A DNA stretch of 64,000 nt from Oscheius dolichura (lineage: Eukaryota > Nematoda > Chromadorea > Rhabditida > Rhabditidae), in the NCBI GenBank assembly GCA_932521035.1, contig OW051497.1:4588001-4652000 (forward strand). The letters run 5' to 3'. The notes below the pieces were generated by a model that did not search any database, had not been told where the DNA came from, and saw only the letters and a list, made by a program, of their open reading frames with translations. Shown here in pieces: positions 10,778-24,807 of the stretch. The first letter of the stretch is position 1. Every line of letters begins with the position of its first letter. A program made the position numbers and the translations under genes.

Positions 10778-13700
10778 TATAGGCAAGCTGAGAGCAAAAA
10801 GTCACAGAAACAAGAGACAACCGACTTCTTCCGCCGTAAGTGGTTGCCGGCCGAAATCAGCGCATGTTTCATTTACTTTTTAGTTGCTATTGCCAAGTTC
10901 TTTCGATGCTAATTATAGTGGTCAGTAGCCAGCAATTCTGTTAGATGGCAAGACTGTTAGACTGACGGATTAAGGGATATCCCTTATAAAGATTAAGGGA
11001 AACTGAAAGCAAAAGAAGGCCTCATAAGGATTTTCAGAATCGACTATGCCTAGATAGAAAGAAGTAAATGGAGTTATAAGAATGAGCAAAAAATAGAGAA
11101 GAACATGTTCCTGAAAAAAATAGGACAAATAAATGTCCAGGGGAGGGGACTCGTTGAAAGACCGTACATTGTTAGCCTTAGCCAGGAGTAGAGCCGGTCT
11201 AAGTGAATCGGGCGTGAAATTCTCGAATTCACACATAGCAGAATATGATCTTTGAGACTTTTTGAGATATCTTTTAATTGTTTACTTTTCAACTGGTTCT
11301 ATCGTAATCTCTCTATTTGTGGAAAACTGTGCCATCTGCTCAATTCTCGGGAGACAGATTGAGAGTCATTTACAAGAGGCAAAAAATGAAATGCACTCCA
11401 TAAAGATGATGGGCAACTGGTGGTGTGTGTAAGATATCATGGAATATTGGCCCGTTGTCTTTCAAAGAAGGCGACTTGCCCCAACGGACACATATATTGA
11501 GCCTTTTTGCGCACTGACTTCTTCATCCGCTTTCGTCAAAATTTATCTCGTCTTGTCTTACAAAGTTATTCCATGCAAGGTATGCAAAAACGGACATCGT
11601 CAATAATGCATGCGCATAGTGGAGGCAATCTTCACCTTGGACGTTTCCCACGGAAAAAACTTCATTCCCCAGTTCTGTTGTTTGTCTGACCGCCTGCTCT
11701 CGCAGTAATCCAAGTGGTCATAATTCTCTTGGCCATCTTACAGTTTTGTCGTTTTGCCCATTAAAAAGTGCCCAATGAGGTCGTTACAGATGCGACTTTA
11801 AACCCGCCCCTCGCTTTTACACAGATGGTCATTAATATTTATCCCGTCAACAACTAAACTATTCCCGGATCGGGTCACTAAATAATCCATGTGAAAAAAT
11901 AACCCGGAACAGAAAAAGGGAGAATGCAAAGGCAAATAGAAACAAGAAGCTAGTTAGCAGTGGTAAAATAAGCTGTCCTGACCCAGAATTTTATGTCGCA
12001 ACTAATTACCAGGAGGTTGAACTTTCGCCGACCTGTCTAACCCTAAATTTCCCTCTTTATAAAAGAAAGAACCCCTGGCCAAGAGATAGCGTTTAGGAAA
12101 ACAAAGAGTTCGGGAAATATTCAGCCGTTGCCCCCTTTTGTAGGTACTTTGCTATCTTTAGAAGAGAATGTTTTGCTTTAGGACGAATAATCACCCTTGC
12201 CAAGTAGAGGCAAAAGTATGCTAAAGAGTTTTCCCGTGGCTCATCTCCTCTCTAAACAGCTACGACCTGCCAACCGACCGCTACTAATCACCGTGCCACC
12301 ACCGTTTGAGGTCAACCGTAAGCCCAACTTGGCTCCGACAACTCTATTCATCGTCCCTGCCTATTCTCGCTCTCTTCATAGAATTTCCGTGCCTTGTGGT
12401 CACTAATGTCTTCTGGTTAGAAATGCATCAGAATGAGGCGTTTTAGTCTTTGATTACTACGTACTATACGCTGCTCTCTTTCATGTCTAATCGTGAACAA
12501 AATGAACTGCCCCAATTGCATATGTTGGAATTCACCTGCCCGCTGGTTTGAATTACACCGTTGGTCACAAAGGGGCCACTTCCCATTTCTTGCAGTATTT
12601 TATGGAAGCTAGGTATTTATGTCATCACTAGGGCCGCAATAATGGCCACAAATCGGAAATTATTGTCGCCTGAGTAGAATGGGTGCATTAATCTACCTGA
12701 GACTATTGAATAGGAAGGGTCAGTGGCTGTTGCGCACCCCCTATGTCTTTTTGACACGTGAGCTGTCACCCAAATCTATCATCTATTTCCATATTGTTCT
12801 GTGCTTTTGTCTAACTGTAGCCATCTCCAAAAACTTCAATATGAACGGGCAGACCCCTCTTTCCGTGGTATCGAACACTCACCATCAGTGGACCACTAGG
12901 ATGTGGGACAGCTGTTTCACTGGCCCAAAGTGTTCATTCAGCTACCGGAACGGTCGCCGATCCGGCTCTCAGCGGAAGACAAAAGGAGATGCTCCCATAT
13001 TATGTTGCGGGCCGTATCTAAATTTGCGCAAACATATGTAACCTAGCCGAGGGCCGATCCGCCATAGCACGATTTGTATGTTCTGAGCAGCAGCTGACTC
13101 TCATGCACCTTGTCATAAAATATCCTCGCTGTCCATTGTGATCCTGTTTCTTCTCGTTTTTCGCGGGTGCACTTTTATTGGTTGGTTAAACACTGCCAAC
13201 ACCATTCCATGCCCGATACCGTTTAAGTCGAACTTAGCTGCATCTTCCCTCCTTTCCGAAAGCGAATCCCAGCGCAAACAATTAGCGCATCATTGCACTT
13301 AATGGTCATATACTAATTGGAAAATCATTAGAGCGGTTCCTGACCAAATTGTAGGGCCGATGCTTATGTACACGGATAATTGAACTTGAGAGCCAGCTTC
13401 TTCCAGCAACACGGTTTTGTAGTTCCGCCGGTGGCCGGGGGAGGTTTAGGCAAAAGAGCTCATTAAAGAGCCTACGGAACACCCTTATAAAAATATGCTA
13501 ACCGCTTTCGGCCAGCACAAACAATATCTGGTAACCCTGGCGTTTTACTTTTCTCCACCCTTTGCACATCATCCAACCAATGCTTCCACGATTTAATCAC
13601 TTCAGACCTCCCATCTGAGGTCTCATCACTTCTCCACATTTCGATTGCCAAATTTTCAACAGCAAAAATCAAGCCTTAGATTTTTGATTGTAAAACCTTG

Positions 13701-15444
13701 TTTTTATATCAGCAAAGAGCTGAACAAATTCGGTTTGATTCTGTCATCAACAAAAATCTGAACGCTCTATATCTAAAAGTATGTGACTTGAAAGAGTGGC
13801 TCATTTTCGGGACTGCGGCTCAGCGCGCGAAGCTGAAATGAGCCAGTCTGATGTTAAGTGTAGTCAGCAGTACTGTGGGATGTTCGTCCTTGCTGCTAAC
13901 TCATTTGGACTGGAGAACTTATTGAGTTAGACGACATGTCCGTGTCACGCCCCTTGGTCAGCAATCACGCCCCCTGGGCATTCCGCCAAAGCATATTATG
14001 CAAATCTCTAACCCATCCGCTAATTTCTTAGATGTCAGTACTATACTTCTCAACTACCTATTTGTTATTTTTGTTCTAGGCGATCTGCCGCCCTCCGTGC
14101 AACCTCGTTATCGTACGCTGCGCATTGTTTCCTCGTAGTGCACTTGTCTTTTGACGCGCCAATTTCATTACTCCTTCATTTCCTTACTAGCAACCCTGAG
14201 GAGGTCATCTTGAGTGTTTTGCAATGTCTTCCCGCAATTAGAGTAGTGACTCGGCCAATTTTGGAAGTCCTACTACATATTTACGGTCTTTTATCTCTTC
14301 CCAGCCTCCGTTCTGCGGCGGGACTGTTGTTTATTCGTTTCCACGGAACGCTAGATTTTTCAAACGTCCTCTCATACATCTCCGGAATGAGCAGTTGTCT
14401 TTGTCCCCTGTGAAAATTAATTGCCTCTGAGATCCAGCTAACTTTTCCCCCTTTTTCCTTATTCTTTAAAGATCTGGACACTATAGCTGTTGTCTCGTAT
14501 TATGCCATAGCTAACGACATGTAGTTACCAGGCAATACGATGTTCGCAATGAGTATACTCAATTGGAATCGTTCCAACCAAAGAAACATGCTGTAATCAG
14601 CTTGAACGGGGTTCATTTGCAGCGGTTTGGGACCGATGTGGGAAATCAGGGTGATTGTGGGTCGGAACGGCTAATTTGACCCGGTGTGTTCATTATCTGG
14701 GATTATTGTCGAGAGGACCCCCGGGGCTGAGCAACTGCCACGCCGCCTGTCAGCTCTCCGCTGGCCACTGACCCCAGCCTGCATTCTACCTAGCTGTTAC
14801 CCCTATCACACCGCGCGACTATGGACTACTGGCTAAACACTCCCCCCTATCCCGCCATTCTCTTTAAACAGTTCCCTTATCTTCCAACCCTTTCTCCAAA
14901 TAATTTATCCCTTCCAACGTCAGAGTAGTTTTCTTTACGTCAAAGGTGCTCGCTGAAGTAAAGCTTAATGATTTCCCATTATTCCGGCCCATTCAATATT
15001 TCCATTAGTTGTTTTTTGTTGAGTTGCATGTCGTTATAATGGCCATAATTGCCTTTCCAAGGAGATAGAAGCCCCCGTCGACAGTCGGGCGATAATTGAT
15101 GGATTCTAATCAAAAGATTTTTACGGTTCTTGCCTTTCCCTCCTTCCCGTTTCGAAGGGATTTCTCATTACGTATGAGAACAGACGCCTGTAGCCTTCAA
15201 TAACAAATATGCTGATCAATCATACTGCATGCCGTATTGGGTTGCGTTGCCTATTGTTCTCCGGGCCTTCTCAAGTGCTCTAATCTATAGCTGATCCACT
15301 TTAACCTATTGATTCTCCTTTTCATCCAACCCGCTTTTCATCCAGCCATCTGGACACCCGGTTGCACCTTGTTCTTTTCCGCTATGCTGATTTATCCTCC
15401 GCCTACCGGAGGCAGCCTTCAACTCTTCACTTTTCAGCTATGCT
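10778..15444. other. 4.7-kb gene-free stretch upstream of the syg-2-like gene
   Basis: No exon with recognisable homology was found on either strand. The open frames present (for example 12679-13041) lack family features and splice partners. It probably contains regulatory DNA for the Ig-superfamily gene that starts at 15445. In C. elegans, synaptic adhesion genes of this kind have long upstream regions. Confidence 0.4.
15428..15437 (+). promoter_or_regulatory. trans-splice acceptor-like TTTTCAG before the syg-2 start
   Basis: A pyrimidine-rich acceptor ending TTTTCAG lies 7 bases before the ATG at 15445, with no plausible upstream exon. This fits spliced-leader addition and supports the chosen start. 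The ATG at 15440 is followed by a stop after two codons. Confidence 0.5.
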
Positions 15445-18400
15445 ATGGTAGCGATAGGATTTATACTCGCCTTATTCGTTAGCGTCAGCGACGCCTTCAG
15501 GGAAAGTCCCACCAACGAGACTGTTCTCCTAGGAACTGATGTCATATTCCGCTGTACGGCAGAAAAATCAGCTGCAGGTTATGAACTGTGAGTATTTTTG
15601 TCTGAAGCGTAATTAACCTGTTTATTGCAGATATAGTCAATGGCGCAGTAGTGCTGGCACATTGCTGGGGTTCCACGATGCGGGTCAACTCACTGGTCAC
15701 CAAGGGAGATACAGCTACATCAAGGTAGGCCCTTGCCTCTAAAAGATTATAGCCATATGTTTAGGACTCTCCCGAGGAGTTACATTTAAAAATAGAACGA
15801 GTGACTCTCGAAGACGACGGGCAGTTCGAATGTCAAATGCTCCGTCCGGAAGAGGGTCCTAGCCGCTCTTCTGCTTATTTAAAAGTTATTGTGCCACCAG
15901 TCGACATATATTTTGCCAACTACCAAGCCGGCTCTTCCATTGAAGTGAACGAGGAGACCCCTCTCAACGTTACTTGTGTAGTGCCAAACGCCAAGCCTGA
16001 AGCTCACATTGCCTGGTAATCGTTTTACAGTAAAAAATAAGAGAAAATATAGGTTTATTAACGGCATGAAGATAGAGGACGGTGTACAATCCTGGAGCAA
16101 TTACAACTTAAACAAGACTGCTACGTCTTATGCTGCACTTCATTGGACACCCCGGAAACAAGACCATAAGAAAATTCTGACGTGTCAGGCTACCCATCCG
16201 GAAAGCGCCGTTCAGATCAGGACGAACCTCACGCTCAATGTTCTTTGTGAGTTATTAATTTGAAAATGTGCGCGCACCTTGGGAAAATAAAGCCATTTAT
16301 TCCAACATTTATTTATGGACCACACGGTTCCTCACCGCTTCGATAATTTTCCTATGCAGATTTGCGCTATTCATCAGACGGCGGACGGTCTTTGACACTG
16401 TGTGCCGAGATATACGACCGGGGGCACAACTGTTGTATACAGATGGCTACCGACTCCCTTGGGTCTGCCCATCACTGTCTCTATTCTTAGGGTTCAAAAC
16501 AGACCGGGGATAAATAAACAGTCCGAGGGAAAATAATAATATTTTTAGTTCCACCCGACAAACCGAAGGTCTCCATATTTGGAGGAGATTCGTTTGTGAG
16601 AGCTGGCGATAATGTGACACTTGTTTGTGTTGTCAGCGGTGGTAATCCCCCTCCTTCTGTGGTCTGGTACCTCGGCGAGCGAGCTGTAGGAAATCGTTAC
16701 TACCTCGATGTCGAAACTCAGGTACGTTTAATGAGACACATTTAGGCTCTATGGAGCCAGGTGGTTACTGCCGCATTACACTAGGGGATTGACCCAGTTG
16801 GCTTCCTTCCCACAATCTGTTGCAAAAGTTTGACACGTCGGTGGGCTATAGGGTCAACAATAGATTGCCTATGGCCCTCGGCAGCTTCATTCATTTCTAC
16901 GCTTTTGCTCTCGAGGGAACGAATGTCAAATTCAAGATTTGCTGCTTCTCATAGAGAACACCGAGGGTCGGCCACTAGTAGTATAACTTTCATCAGAGAG
17001 AGGAAAATATGTAAATCTGCTCTCTTTGTGGTGCTATCTTCTGTCGAACATCATAAAGCCGCCGAGAAGATTCATAATCTGGGATATGCTTGTTAGCACG
17101 GCGATTCATAATAGGCAGATGTTCCAGCTGGCTGGAGGACTGCTTAGGGTTACATAAGGATCTGACGATGAGATTATATTACAGGAGACGAGGAACACCT
17201 ACTCCTTCTTGGCAGATGCCACTGATAACCTCGCCAGCTACCAGTGCAGGGCAAAGAACAAAGAGGCAGGAGGGCCTGTGACCCGAGACATTCATGTCAA
17301 AGTTGCCTGTAGGGGTTACCTCTCCCGCTGTTTACAGTTCTTTTCAGATTCTCCTCAAGGTGTCGAAATGTTTGGAGACGTGAGTATCCGGATGGGAGAG
17401 GTTACGAATGTACAGTGTCGTTCCAAGTAAGTCAATGCCCAACTTCCGCAGTGACACTTCCCGCGGATGCTTCCCGCTAATTGCCTAATGGGTGCGGGCG
17501 GTTGCACAACGAGACAATAGTTGACTGGATTTGTCCAACTGGCCTCTTCATTTGACATCTAATTGATGAGAGAAAATTTTGACTACGTCTCGTCATAGAG
17601 GGAAAATATAGGGAAATATTTCCAGACTGTCCAATCCACCGGCAAAGATCTCATGGCTTGTCAATGGTCACCCCTTGCCATCAACTGTACAGAGTGAACA
17701 TCAACAGGTAGAGAAAAGTAAGCACTAGTGCATAGATGGGCTTAGGCGTACGGTACTGTGTCCATTTCGAATTTGACCATCAACAGCAACGAGGTTGCCA
17801 GTGGAAAACACAGAATAGCTGTGGAATGCACAGCCAGGAACGACGAAGGATCCACTTCTAAGCAACACATCATCAAAATCCTTGGTAGGAGACACAATTT
17901 TGGGATTTTCAAAGAAAACTTTAGCACCGCCTCAACCGCCGAAGATAACAGGATACGACGAAGGTGTCCACTTCGAGGGAGAAGTTGTGAACATGACATG
18001 CGAGGCTCAGGGGGGCAACCCATTGGCTGAACTGACATGGTTCCGAGGCTACGATAAGGTGTGTAGATTATGATTTCATCGTATCCAATTGTGTGGAATT
18101 TCAGAAAATGAAAAAGAAATCTAAATGGGGAAAGGTAACGCGCCTTTGTGAATTGTGAAATGTGAAAAGCTTTTGAGCACAAACATTTGTTGGCCTGCTA
18201 AATTGTTGTGGCACATTTATATTAGTTTTTAGCTCACCATTCTTTTCCAGATAATGGGAGCCCGTTCCTTCGTTTCCGGCGATTCAGCTATCTCAACTGT
18301 CTCTATCACTTTAGACAGGACTCTCAACAATCACAAGATCAAGTGTGAAGCAATGAACGCAGCCTTAGAAGAGCCAATGGTGGACTCGAAGCAATTCTCC

Positions 18401-21048
18401 ATTCTATGTTAGAACCTTCGTTGAGCACAACACAACACGTTTTTCAGTTTCACCGCGGCGCATAGCCATTCGAGCCCCTGACGGCGTACGTCACCAACTC
18501 CTTGCTGGACGCGAAGCTAAGCTTCTATGTGCTGCACCATCTTCAAATCCACCGGCTACCATAACGTGGCAGTTCTACCCCAACGGGGAGACGTCTCCCC
18601 TCATCTACACAGGAGAGACTATTTTGAATGAAACGTGAATATCTCTTCTATACAAACCAACCGGCATTTCAGATCTCGAGACAATGGATATTCTATAGAG
18701 AATGCTGTTACGTTTACTCCAACAGAAGCACACGATGGAACAATTGCTCGCTGTGTAGCCAGTAATCCGCTGTGGCCTACCACTAAGAATGCCACTTTCC
18801 CGCTCAATGTCTACTGTATGTTATTTGAGAGAATTAACATGAGAGTCTTTCAGATGCTCCCAGAATGCTTGTGGATAGCCCGATTAACATTGTGGCGGCT
18901 GAAGGAGAAACAAACAGAGAGAACTTGACTGTAAAAGCGAATCCGCCAGTTTCCGCATGGCGATGGAAGAAAAACGGGGCACACTTTGACCATACTGTTG
19001 GAAATGTCTTTGCAAGAGGAGCAACACTGTCCTGGAGAATAATAAAGGTAAACCGCTGGCTTGTCTCGAGACCTTAAGAAATTTTAGAGTACTGATGCTG
19101 GTTTGTATACTCTATATGCTACCAACTCTGTGGGAACGACTAACATTACCATTCAATTGACGGTTGAATACGGTGCCAGAATAACAAGCATTTCTTCTCC
19201 TATTATTGCCTCTACTGGAGAGACGGTTGTGCTGGAGTGTGAGGCCGAAGGAGAGCCGCGAAAACCAGACATGGTACAGTGGTGGAGAGATGGAGCTATG
19301 GTTTGTACCCGTACACTCTTTTAAAAATTTAATTTCTAGCTCCCCTCTGCAAAACAAGGAGATACGCGAGCAGTCCTGAGAATTAACGCCTCTGAACATT
19401 CAGCAGGACAGTACGTGTGTCATGCATACAATGGTATTGGACAGCCGGCCGAGAGTACCGCATATCTTCTGGTCAACTCTGCTCCCAGGATTTTAAGGAA
19501 ACCTTGGCTGGCCCGAGGTGCTGGGCCACTTGGTAGGATAGTCATTCAATTATTAAAACCTGACTGATTGTAGGTGGAAAAGCAAAGGCGAGATGTCGAG
19601 CAGTAGCTGTTCCCGACGTTGACTTTGTTTGGGATAGGGCTGGTCATCTTATTCAAGCTAACAGCTCGAAGTATTCCTTCTACACTACTCAAATCGACTA
19701 CTCAACTTTTGAGGTAAGCCGCTTAGTAATTTTTTTATAACATACCAATGTTCAGAGCGTCTTGACCATCCAGAACCTGACCCCCGAAGATTTCCAACGG
19801 GAAATCAGATGTACTGCCAGGAACTCAATGGGATCCGACCACGTAAGGATTCCAGTGAGTCATTGTCAATTTCAATTTAACTAATAACCCTAGATTGGCC
19901 CTCAATCTCCGCCTGATGTTCCAATTGAATTGACTGCAACTAATGTCACCCAAAACTCAATTTCAATTACGTGGACTCCCGGATTCGATGGAGGGTCGGA
20001 TCAGCAGTTTGAAGTACGCTATCGCCGTGAGGGGGAGGGAAATGACGTCTATCACAGTGTGCCCACAAACAATACGGTACTATCCCAGAGTACTTCACAA
20101 CGAAATATTACAGAGTATGAAATTGTCTGGTCTTACTCCAGCAAAGGTCTACTTCTTCCAAGTGCGATCCATCAATGCCCGTGGATTTTCATCAGAATTG
20201 AGCAGGCCTGCGCTTTCTGTTGGCACCCTTTCCGAGGACGGAGTCGATGTTGTACTCATTTCCTCTGTAAACAGAATTCGTTGTCCTAGGCATATTATTT
20301 TTCAGGAAACAGCGGCAACAAACTATTTTATACTTCTACTTATTGTTATTGTGCTCCTCGCTTGTATGAACTGCTGTGTACGGTACTTCAAGCGCCAAAG
20401 GAAAGAAAAGAGAGAATACAAAGGTTACCATATGAAAATATATAACTCGTTACTTTTTAGAAAAAACTGAAGCCGTAAGAACCGCGTTCAATGGGGATGG
20501 AGTCAGGCCTGTTCAAATGTATGGCACTATGCTACAGGTAAACTTCGAATTGTCTTCGAAATACCGAGTTCATTTGAGGCTACTGGTGGTCCGCGGTGTG
20601 ATGACCTTCCGGAAGCAAGTGAAGATGACCACAGTGTCCGAACAATGATCGAAGTCAGTCCCCAGGGATACCTTCAACAGATTGACCCTTCGGTTTATGA
20701 AAGAAACTGTCTGGTGGAGTACGAATTTGACCGTAAGTGCCCCGCCTTCATATTTATGACATTACGGTTTCAGCTCGAGAATTTCCTAGCCGACATGGAA
20801 CACTTGGCAGAGCGAGTAATGGAGGCACGTATACAACCATGCCGTACCCAGTAAGTCCTTTCTATTTATTCGAATCGAAGATATGTTCAGGAACCACCCC
20901 TCGACGCCTACAGCGATAGATCTCTCTCCAGGAGGTATTTAAACAACAACAACGACCACGTCGGCCACCAGCTTAGCACCTTCATTCAGCCAAATGGAGT
21001 GCGAGCCGGTCCCATCCATTACTCCCAGTTAGACGGGGACCTTGTCTG
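15445..21048 (+). CDS. syg-2: SYG-2/nephrin-type Ig-superfamily adhesion receptor
   Basis: Single-pass adhesion protein. In C. elegans, SYG-2 on guidepost cells binds SYG-1 to place synapses. There is a signal peptide ([17 protein letters not shown]), then nine Ig domains by my count: about 15540-15890, 15895-16250, 16550-17310, 17345-17885, 17920-18410, 18450-18815, 18855-19165, 19170-19490 and 19490-19890. Most show the Cys/Trp/DxGxYxC pattern, such as [12 protein letters not shown] and [13 protein letters not shown]. One FN3 domain follows (ISITWTPGF, then [18 protein letters not shown]), then a TM helix ([18 protein letters not shown]) and a basic stop-transfer sequence. The tail carries Tyr motifs ([14 protein letters not shown]) and ends [10 protein letters not shown]. 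Nine Ig plus one FN3 is the nephrin/SYG-2 layout; SYG-1/Kirre has five Ig domains. A 463-nt intron (16722-17184) splits Ig3. Confidence 0.88.
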
Positions 21049-21947
21049 AAATCCTTCTAAGGACCTCTTGATTCCATCTTACCCGGTGACCGTTTGGCGC
21101 TATCAGGGATCTCCCACCTTATTTAATTAATGCCGTCCCAAAATTATCAACCATTTACAACGAGTCTGGTCCTGGACCCCTTCCCAATTACCGGTATTTT
21201 GTGTCATTTTGGTAACTTCAGCTTTTTATATACATTTTCTAATTTTTACGGTGCTTTGAGTTGTTCGCAATGAACTAAAATAAATCATTTCTACAGTAGG
21301 GAAACGGAGCTCAAAGAAACTGAGCAAAGTGCACGCGTAGGATTTGGGGTCTTATTCCTCCACAGATTGTTGATGCGGCACCCAGAGGATTTAACTTAGC
21401 GATACTCCCTCGCAAATCTACTATAATTCCATAGATCGTAGTGATATTAAGCCGTAGCCATAGCAATCTGTCTACTGCAAAGTCAGTTCGTCCGACGGTT
21501 CTCTGCCAGCCTCTGCTAAGTCGTTCATCCTTGATCACATCTTAGACAAGGTCTATCTGAGTGTTCACTTTCATATATGAAATATTGTGCCCGGTGTCTT
21601 GTGTCAGGCTAACGTGAACGTAAATATGAGCAGCTCTTCTACTTGGCCACTCCAAATTTTTATAGCTTGGTCTCAAACCTTGTCTCAATTTCTAATTGAA
21701 CATTGTCTTAATGTCTCAATGTCTAATAGAAATGCTGCTCGGGCCTCTCACTCTCTGGAAACATAAGCAATATCCTGAGTTTTTCAAAGAGCACAACATA
21801 ATTTAGACCGGGGAGCATAGGCCATCCCTGATTAATATGAGAGCTCTGTCATTGCCTCCCGCTTTTCTCGTTTCCATTTTCCTTTTTTCTTTTCCCTCTT
21901 GAGTTGCTCCCTTTTCAGCGTCGATTCAGCGAAACAAAAAGAAAAGG
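21049..21947. other. intergenic, globin promoter region
   Basis: No gene seen. An acceptor-like CCTTTTCAG at about 21910-21918 precedes the globin start codon by about 30 bases. Confidence 0.4.
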
Positions 21948-23615
21948 ATGAGTCGTCGATGGCGTCAATCCAAGGTAGGTATAAAAGCTATGCCCTACAT
22001 ATAGCTTATGTGGATTTTGAACAGCACCGGACTAAGTTTAGACTATGTTCTTCTAAACACGGAATATAAGATGTTCTCAAACAGCGTAGTAAGCATGTAT
22101 TAGTTAGACGCTGTTATCGCTCCTACTCCTTCCTTCCTACTTCCTGTAAAAAATCTAGCCGTTCGCCACCTAAATACGTCGTTTTCTTGCTAACCAGGGG
22201 GATGTACTTACCTTTCCATTGTTCCTTGCTGCTTTCAATTCATGTATTTCCATCGAGAGTGAACTCATTTGATTATTCAAGCAAAACAAAAAATTCCTCC
22301 CAGAAGGAAACACTCAAACACGCCAAATGATCCATTTGATATCTTTTCACCCTGCAATATAGCCGTATTCCCTTTCCCACGGTAGCTACTTTCCAAGGAA
22401 GTCATTTGGACCTGGATCCGAAGTTCCAGCCATTCTCACAGTTTCACACACTCTCTCTCACGCACATCGACACATAATACGCTGTCAAGCTTGAGCTGTT
22501 AATATTTCTTCCTAATCGTGTTTTTTGCTTCTACTCCCTCATAACTTAGGAGCAAAGCGTCTTTCAGCCAGCCAAATCCAGCTCTACCACAGTTTACGGC
22601 CTTCCATCAGGGAGCAAGAGTGCGACATTCCCTTGTCTCGTTCAGCATCAGGTTACAGTTAGCAGAGTTTCCTGTAACTGCCCATTTACAGGCCAGCTCA
22701 TCTCCTGATTCCCTCAGTATGAATGGCAGCGTCGAGGAGGAGATCTTGAGTATGTCTCCTGAAGAAATGGCCTTTTTGAAATACACCTGGGAAAGGTGAG
22801 TACAATAGTATAAATGCGGGTGAGCAACTGCACTTAAATTTCCAAAAAAAAACTAAATTAGCAAACAACCAGTGAACGAACTCATCCATAATAGCGAACT
22901 TGAAAGATTTTTCTGGTGCTTTGAAACGAGCATAAAAATAGATCAAACTTTATGGACAATGTTAAGAGCCCTGAATTCTGTGGATGTCGGCGGGGAATTA
23001 GTTATTAGACTGTTGAATGACAAAAGATCGCTGTTCCGACAACTTCTGGAAGGACATGTAAGCATCTTCTCTATTAATTAATCGCCATTTCAGTATGAAA
23101 TTGCCGAAACAGATTTGTTTACCGTTGAAAGGATTAATTTGGAATGTCCTCGTGCCAAGGAGGTCGGAGAAGGCGTCGTCCGTTTCATTACCAGGGTAGG
23201 ACTATGGAAGTTCATTGTAGTGATAACTCTTTTAGCTCTTTGAACGCGTGTCTCAGGCTCCGCTGACAGAGATACGTCAAATGTGCATGGATCTCGGCGC
23301 TCGACACTATCAAAAAAGAGTTTGGTTTCAAGCGGAAAATTGGCTTTGTGTAAAAAACAGTCTACTTGAAGTAATTCTAATCCTCGGGAACAAACGTCAG
23401 TGACTGCCATTTTCCGTCTTTGATGCGAAAGAAATGACAAAATACTTAACACTCTTTCAGCAACACCGGGCGGCCTGATCTCGATGTGCGTGGGGGGACA
23501 GGCGCAACCAAAGTTTTTCCTGGATTCCAATGCTCAGAGAGCTGCCTGGACCAAGATGATACAGTTTATCATCCGTCATATGAAACGGGGATTTCTAACA
23601 GTGGGGAATGTTTAG
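21948..23615 (+). CDS. globin-domain protein with N-terminal extension
   Basis: Nematode globin. Exons are 21948-21974, 22550-22651, 22692-22795, 22862-23057, 23094-23195, 23236-23395 and 23461-23615. The first 60 or so residues are a Ser-rich, low-complexity extension with no signal peptide. The globin fold starts near EMAFLKYTWE. The most recognisable part is the F/G region, MCMDLGARHYQKRVWF, in which His is the proximal heme ligand, then AENWLCVKNSLLEVIL, as in C. elegans glb proteins. The C-terminus ends GFLTVGNV. The first two exons and the 575-nt first intron are the least certain; translation may instead begin at the Met in SLSMNGSVEEE in exon 3. Oxygen binding, redox sensing and signalling are all known for this family, and the sequence does not choose among them. 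Confidence 0.75.
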
Positions 23616-24807
23616 AAGTTCTGTAAACACACTCCATTGCAGGAAGCGCTTCGAAGCGAAACCAAGCCAAGTGTTGCTCAGTTTCCAGGAAGTTCATAGA
23701 CGGATTTGGCCTACCTCCTCCTCCATTAAAATGTTACCCATGTTGTTGTGTAATACGCGAAAATCTTTTTCTCAAACAATTTGTATGTTTCCGGCTCCGC
23801 TGTGTGCTCCTCCACTTTCTGTGATTGAATAAAGTATAACAGAGCACACAGTACGACCTCGAGCTGTTTGCCTTTTGACAGTTCTTCACCAGTCATTTGA
23901 GAGGGCTCCCAGTGCTGCTGTGGGTGTTCGGGCAGCAGCAGACTGCCCTCTGCTCTCTGGCAAAACAACAACATTGGAGTGCATTTGCTGGCTTTCTCTT
24001 GTCTTCCTCGAGATTCGGCACAATGAGCGTCGGCTCATTCCAGCCAGTTCCAGAGAAGACTCCACTACTTAATGTAAGTTACATTTTTTCTCTTTGAATC
24101 AATGATGACGCCAAATTGAATTTCGCTGTCTTCCCTCACGCAACATAACTTTCATCCCAATCCAGTTTTCTATTCGTTGCCGCAGGTTTTCCGAGGTTAT
24201 GTTTTACTGCCATGTTCGCGACCATTTCGCGGAAACTTCCGAGTTTACCTCTCTGGCTATTCATTTCTATCCATTCAGCATCTGTTTGAATCATAGTATT
24301 TCTTTTTCATCGAAGATGGGCGCGTTCGTTGAAGAATCTCGGCACTCTCACGGCTATATCTCTTCCCAATCGACTTCTTTTTGCCAATGGGCGCGTGAAA
24401 CTCAACAAAAGACTTAAATTATCCGTATTTGAACGACAAACAGCTGATAGCGACCACTGAGAGCGCGGATTTAATGCGGATTGGGATGAAAAGAGGTCAA
24501 GTCGCCGCGTCGTCCATTCAATTCAGCAACTTCGACCCGATCCATTCCTTCGAACCCAGTTGAATAGTTAAAAACATCCTCTTGTGCTTTTTCTCTTATT
24601 TAACTTAAAAAAGAGGGAATTCCTTCCTGACCTCTGTTGTTTTTTATGCCCTTTCGATAGCCCCCATGGTAACCGAACGAGCTACCCTGCCATCTATCCC
24701 TTCATCCAATCATTCATGCTCTGGCGCTTCCCCAACGAATTGCTCTCTACACGCTCGCAATCATTGCCACCTATTATCTTGAGTAATTTCCCTTTTTGAA
24801 GGCATTG
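23616..24807. other. intergenic, no gene seen
   Basis: Spacer between the globin and transporter genes. The 60-75 codon open frames here lack domain features, and I see no exon chain. Confidence 0.45.

Noticed and set aside
12679-13041. 120-codon plus-strand frame
   Set aside because: Composition looks random, with no recognised motif or splice partner.
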